Positions 4,986 to 6,122 of a stretch of 6,122 nt of DNA are shown here, piece by piece. The translations under genes and the position numbers were made by a program. A model generated the notes under the pieces. That model saw nothing but the letters and a program-made list of their open reading frames with translations, searched no databases and was not told the origin of the DNA. The stretch comes from Sphingomonadales bacterium (GTDB lineage Bacteria > Pseudomonadota > Alphaproteobacteria > Sphingomonadales > Sphingomonadaceae), in assembly GCA_018067055.1 (NCBI GenBank), contig JAGPVK010000137.1:1-6122 (forward strand). Direction: 5' to 3'. Position 1 is the stretch's first letter. The number at the start of each line of letters is the position of its first letter.

Positions 4986-4990
4986 GGAGG
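4986..4990 (+). promoter_or_regulatory. Ribosome binding site of cysE
   Basis: GGAGG lies six bases before ATG 4997. It fixes the start and rules out the longer in-frame reading from 4886, whose extra 37 residues do not resemble the family. Confidence 0.85.
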
Positions 4991-4996
4991 AAAAAC

Positions 4997-5701
4997 ATGT
5001 TTCGGGAACTGGGCGCTTATCTGGATTCTATCAAGGCGCGCGACCCGGCTCCGCGCTCACGCTGGGAAGTATTGCTTTACCCAGGCGTATTGGCGATTGG
5101 CCTTCACCGACTGGCCCATTGGCTGTTCCGGGGCGAACTATATTTCTTCGCCCGGTTCATCAACCATATAGCGAGATTTCTCACCGCGATCGATATTCAT
5201 CCGGGTGCCAAAATCGGCAGGCATCTGTTCATCGACCACGGTTTTACGGTGATTGGCGAGACTGCCGAAATTGGCGATAATGTGACAATCTATCAATGTG
5301 TGACTCTGGGCGGTACCAATCCGGCCAATGGCGTCGGCGGAAAACGCCACCCCACCATTGAAGATGATGTCATATTGGGTTCCGGTGCCCAGGTATTGGG
5401 TCCGATCACCGTTGGCAAAAGAGCGCGGGTTGGAGCGAATGCGGTTGTCACCCAGAATGTACCGGAAGGCGCCACTATGGTTGGTGTTCGCGCCCGGCCG
5501 ACATTGGTCGAGGCAAAGGATTATCAGAAAGAATTTGTTCCTTATGGAACCCCGTGCAGTGAGATTTTTGACCCATCGACGCAAAAGCTGGAAATATTGC
5601 AATGCGAGATGGAGCAGTTGCAGAAGCGCATTGCTGCCTTTGCCAAGGAGCGGAACGGGGACGGAAAATCAATCAAGTCCGAGGGACGTGACAGCGCTTG
5701 A
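4997..5701 (+). CDS. cysE: Serine O-acetyltransferase
   Basis: CysE acetylates L-serine with acetyl-CoA to O-acetylserine, the first committed step of cysteine synthesis, in the cytoplasm. The 234-residue protein is the short form, lacking part of the N-terminal helical domain of E. coli CysE (273). After an N-terminal helical part (1-60, SRWEVLLYPGVLAIGLHRLAHWL), the left-handed beta-helix hexapeptide repeats run from about residue 64 to 175. Catalytic residues are present: Asp66 in DIHPGA and His81 in FIDHG, matching E. coli Asp143 and His158. QCVTLGGT (100-107) and GKRHPTI (115-121) are diagnostic. The C-terminal 45 or so residues look like a coiled coil (KLEILQCEMEQLQKRIAAF) with a charged end. 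The chain ends in Ala, not the Ile that lets E. coli CysE dock into CysK, so that complex may not form. A strong GGAGG fixes the start. Its TGA overlaps the next gene by one base. Confidence 0.95.
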   Translation: MFRELGAYLDSIKARDPAPRSRWEVLLYPGVLAIGLHRLAHWLFRGELYFFARFINHIARFLTAIDIHPGAKIGRHLFIDHGFTVIGETAEIGDNVTIYQCVTLGGTNPANGVGGKRHPTIEDDVILGSGAQVLGPITVGKRARVGANAVVTQNVPEGATMVGVRARPTLVEAKDYQKEFVPYGTPCSEIFDPSTQKLEILQCEMEQLQKRIAAFAKERNGDGKSIKSEGRDSA

Positions 5702-6054
5702 TGCGTTTTGGTGATTCCAACATATCGGCCTTTCCGCAGCAAGGCACCCCGTCGCAAGTGGGATTTGAGCGGCGGGAACTGGATCGCATACTCAACCTTT
5801 ATGGCCGCATGGTCGCCGCAGGCCACTGGAAAGACTATGCCATGGACATGCGACGCGATGTCGCGATATTTGCCGCCTTCCGTCGCGCATCGGAACGCCC
5901 CCAGATCAGGATCGAGAAGCGACCTGCCGAGCGCAATCGTCAGGGCATGTGGTCGCTGCACGGCGAACAAGGCCAGATATTGAAGCGTGGCCATGATCTG
6001 TCGGGGGTGCTGGCACCGGTGGAACGGAAACTCCTGAAACTGGTCTCTGACTAG
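5701..6054 (+). CDS. DUF2794-type alphaproteobacterial conserved protein, 117 residues, function unknown
   Basis: The start ATG 5701 overlaps the cysE TGA (TTGATG), so translation is probably coupled; a TTG three bases upstream is possible but unneeded. From memory of the family, FERRELDRILNLYGRMVAAGHWKDYA (residues 22-47), IFAAFRRASERPQIRIEKRP (56-75) and ILKRGHDL (93-100) match the conserved core of DUF2794, a small cytoplasmic family largely confined to alphaproteobacteria. There is no signal peptide or membrane segment. The chain is rich in Arg and Lys (about one residue in five) and could bind nucleic acid or an acidic partner, but that is speculation. Nothing in the motifs indicates an enzyme. 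Coupling to cysE suggests co-expression, not a proven role in cysteine synthesis. Confidence 0.85.
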   Translation: MRFGDSNISAFPQQGTPSQVGFERRELDRILNLYGRMVAAGHWKDYAMDMRRDVAIFAAFRRASERPQIRIEKRPAERNRQGMWSLHGEQGQILKRGHDLSGVLAPVERKLLKLVSD

Positions 6055-6071
6055 CAGATCAAGTCCGATCG

Positions 6072-6083
6072 CCTGATATCAGG
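6072..6083. repeat. 12-bp palindrome CCTGATATCAGG after the DUF2794-type gene
   Basis: A perfect palindrome 17 bases past the stop at 6054. As RNA it gives only a 4-5 bp stem with an AUAU loop, and no T-tract follows on either strand. It may be a weak bidirectional end signal between converging genes. Confidence 0.35.
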
Positions 6084-6094
6084 TCGCCTGGAGT

Positions 6095-6122
6095 CTAGCC
6101 CTCAGCTGCATCGGTATCGAGC
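6095..6122 (-). CDS. Possible last eight codons of a convergent gene (partial)
   Basis: On the minus strand one frame reads LDTDAAEG followed by TAG (6097-6095), which looks like an ordinary acidic C-terminus and would give a gene converging on the DUF2794-type gene. Too little is present to identify it, and another frame stays open to 6079, so this is only a possibility. Confidence 0.2.

Noticed and set aside
4886..4996. N-terminal extension of cysE by 37 residues
   Set aside because: The GGAGG before ATG 4997 and the usual family start at MFRELGAYL favour the shorter protein; the extension covers the promoter region.
5138..5602. Minus-strand 154-codon open frame inside cysE
   Set aside because: Antisense shadow of the hexapeptide repeats of a clear serine acetyltransferase.
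5542..5994. Minus-strand 150-codon open frame across cysE and the DUF2794-type gene
   Set aside because: Lies opposite two supported genes, with no start signals or recognisable domain.
1..6122. CRISPR array, insertion sequence, prophage, toxin-antitoxin or defence system
   Set aside because: No spaced repeats, transposase, terminal inverted repeats or defence domains were seen; gene content is conserved housekeeping.

Overview
The window looks like a core chromosomal segment of an alphaproteobacterium, most likely a sphingomonad (Sphingomonadales; Sphingopyxis/Parasphingorhabdus-like). This rests on: the HslV propeptide ending in QWHG before the catalytic Thr-Thr; a small signal-peptide/one-helix protein with a C-terminal PTSP tail of a kind I associate with sphingomonads; the tight pgsA-moaD-moaE cluster; and a serine acetyltransferase gene followed by a DUF2794-type gene. 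Base composition is moderate (by eye somewhat above 50% GC) and fairly even in the genes, with AT-richer intergenic DNA. No mobile element, CRISPR array, tRNA, rRNA or phage gene was seen. Genus assignment is inference.

Layout. (1) 1-647, minus strand: the 5' part of hslV runs off the left edge. Upstream of it, in the same direction, is an 81-residue exported membrane peptide gene with a strong ribosome binding site and a well-formed intrinsic terminator. (2) 648-946: gene-free, AT-rich DNA holding a promoter-like element with an inverted repeat exactly filling its spacer, a repeated 10-mer and a short palindrome. (3) 947-1171, plus: a probable 74-residue protein with a C-terminal membrane anchor, convergent with (4) 1186-2472, minus: an LplT-like major facilitator protein. 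(5) 2636-3911, plus: the pgsA-moaD-moaE operon, with genes overlapping by 1 and 4 bases. (6) 3920-4843, minus: an OxyR-type LysR regulator ending 8 bases from moaE. (7) 4997-6054, plus: cysE overlapping a DUF2794-type gene by 1 base. The last 68 bases hold a palindrome and perhaps the last codons of a convergent gene.

How they fit together. pgsA makes the phosphatidylglycerol-phosphate precursor of anionic phospholipids. The divergent LplT-like protein belongs to a family that moves lysophospholipids across the inner membrane, so the two sit together around phospholipid supply. moaD and moaE encode the two subunits of molybdopterin synthase and are translationally coupled behind pgsA with no metabolic link I know of. 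oxyR (peroxide sensor with both redox cysteines) and cysE (first committed step of cysteine synthesis) are divergent. Their shared region holds a perfect 8+8 bp inverted repeat beside a promoter-like element for oxyR, consistent with autoregulation and possibly joint control.

I see ordinary conserved genes rather than a new multi-gene system. The less-described elements are the two small membrane proteins, the DUF2794-type protein, and the palindromes around the small-peptide gene and the oxyR-cysE gap.
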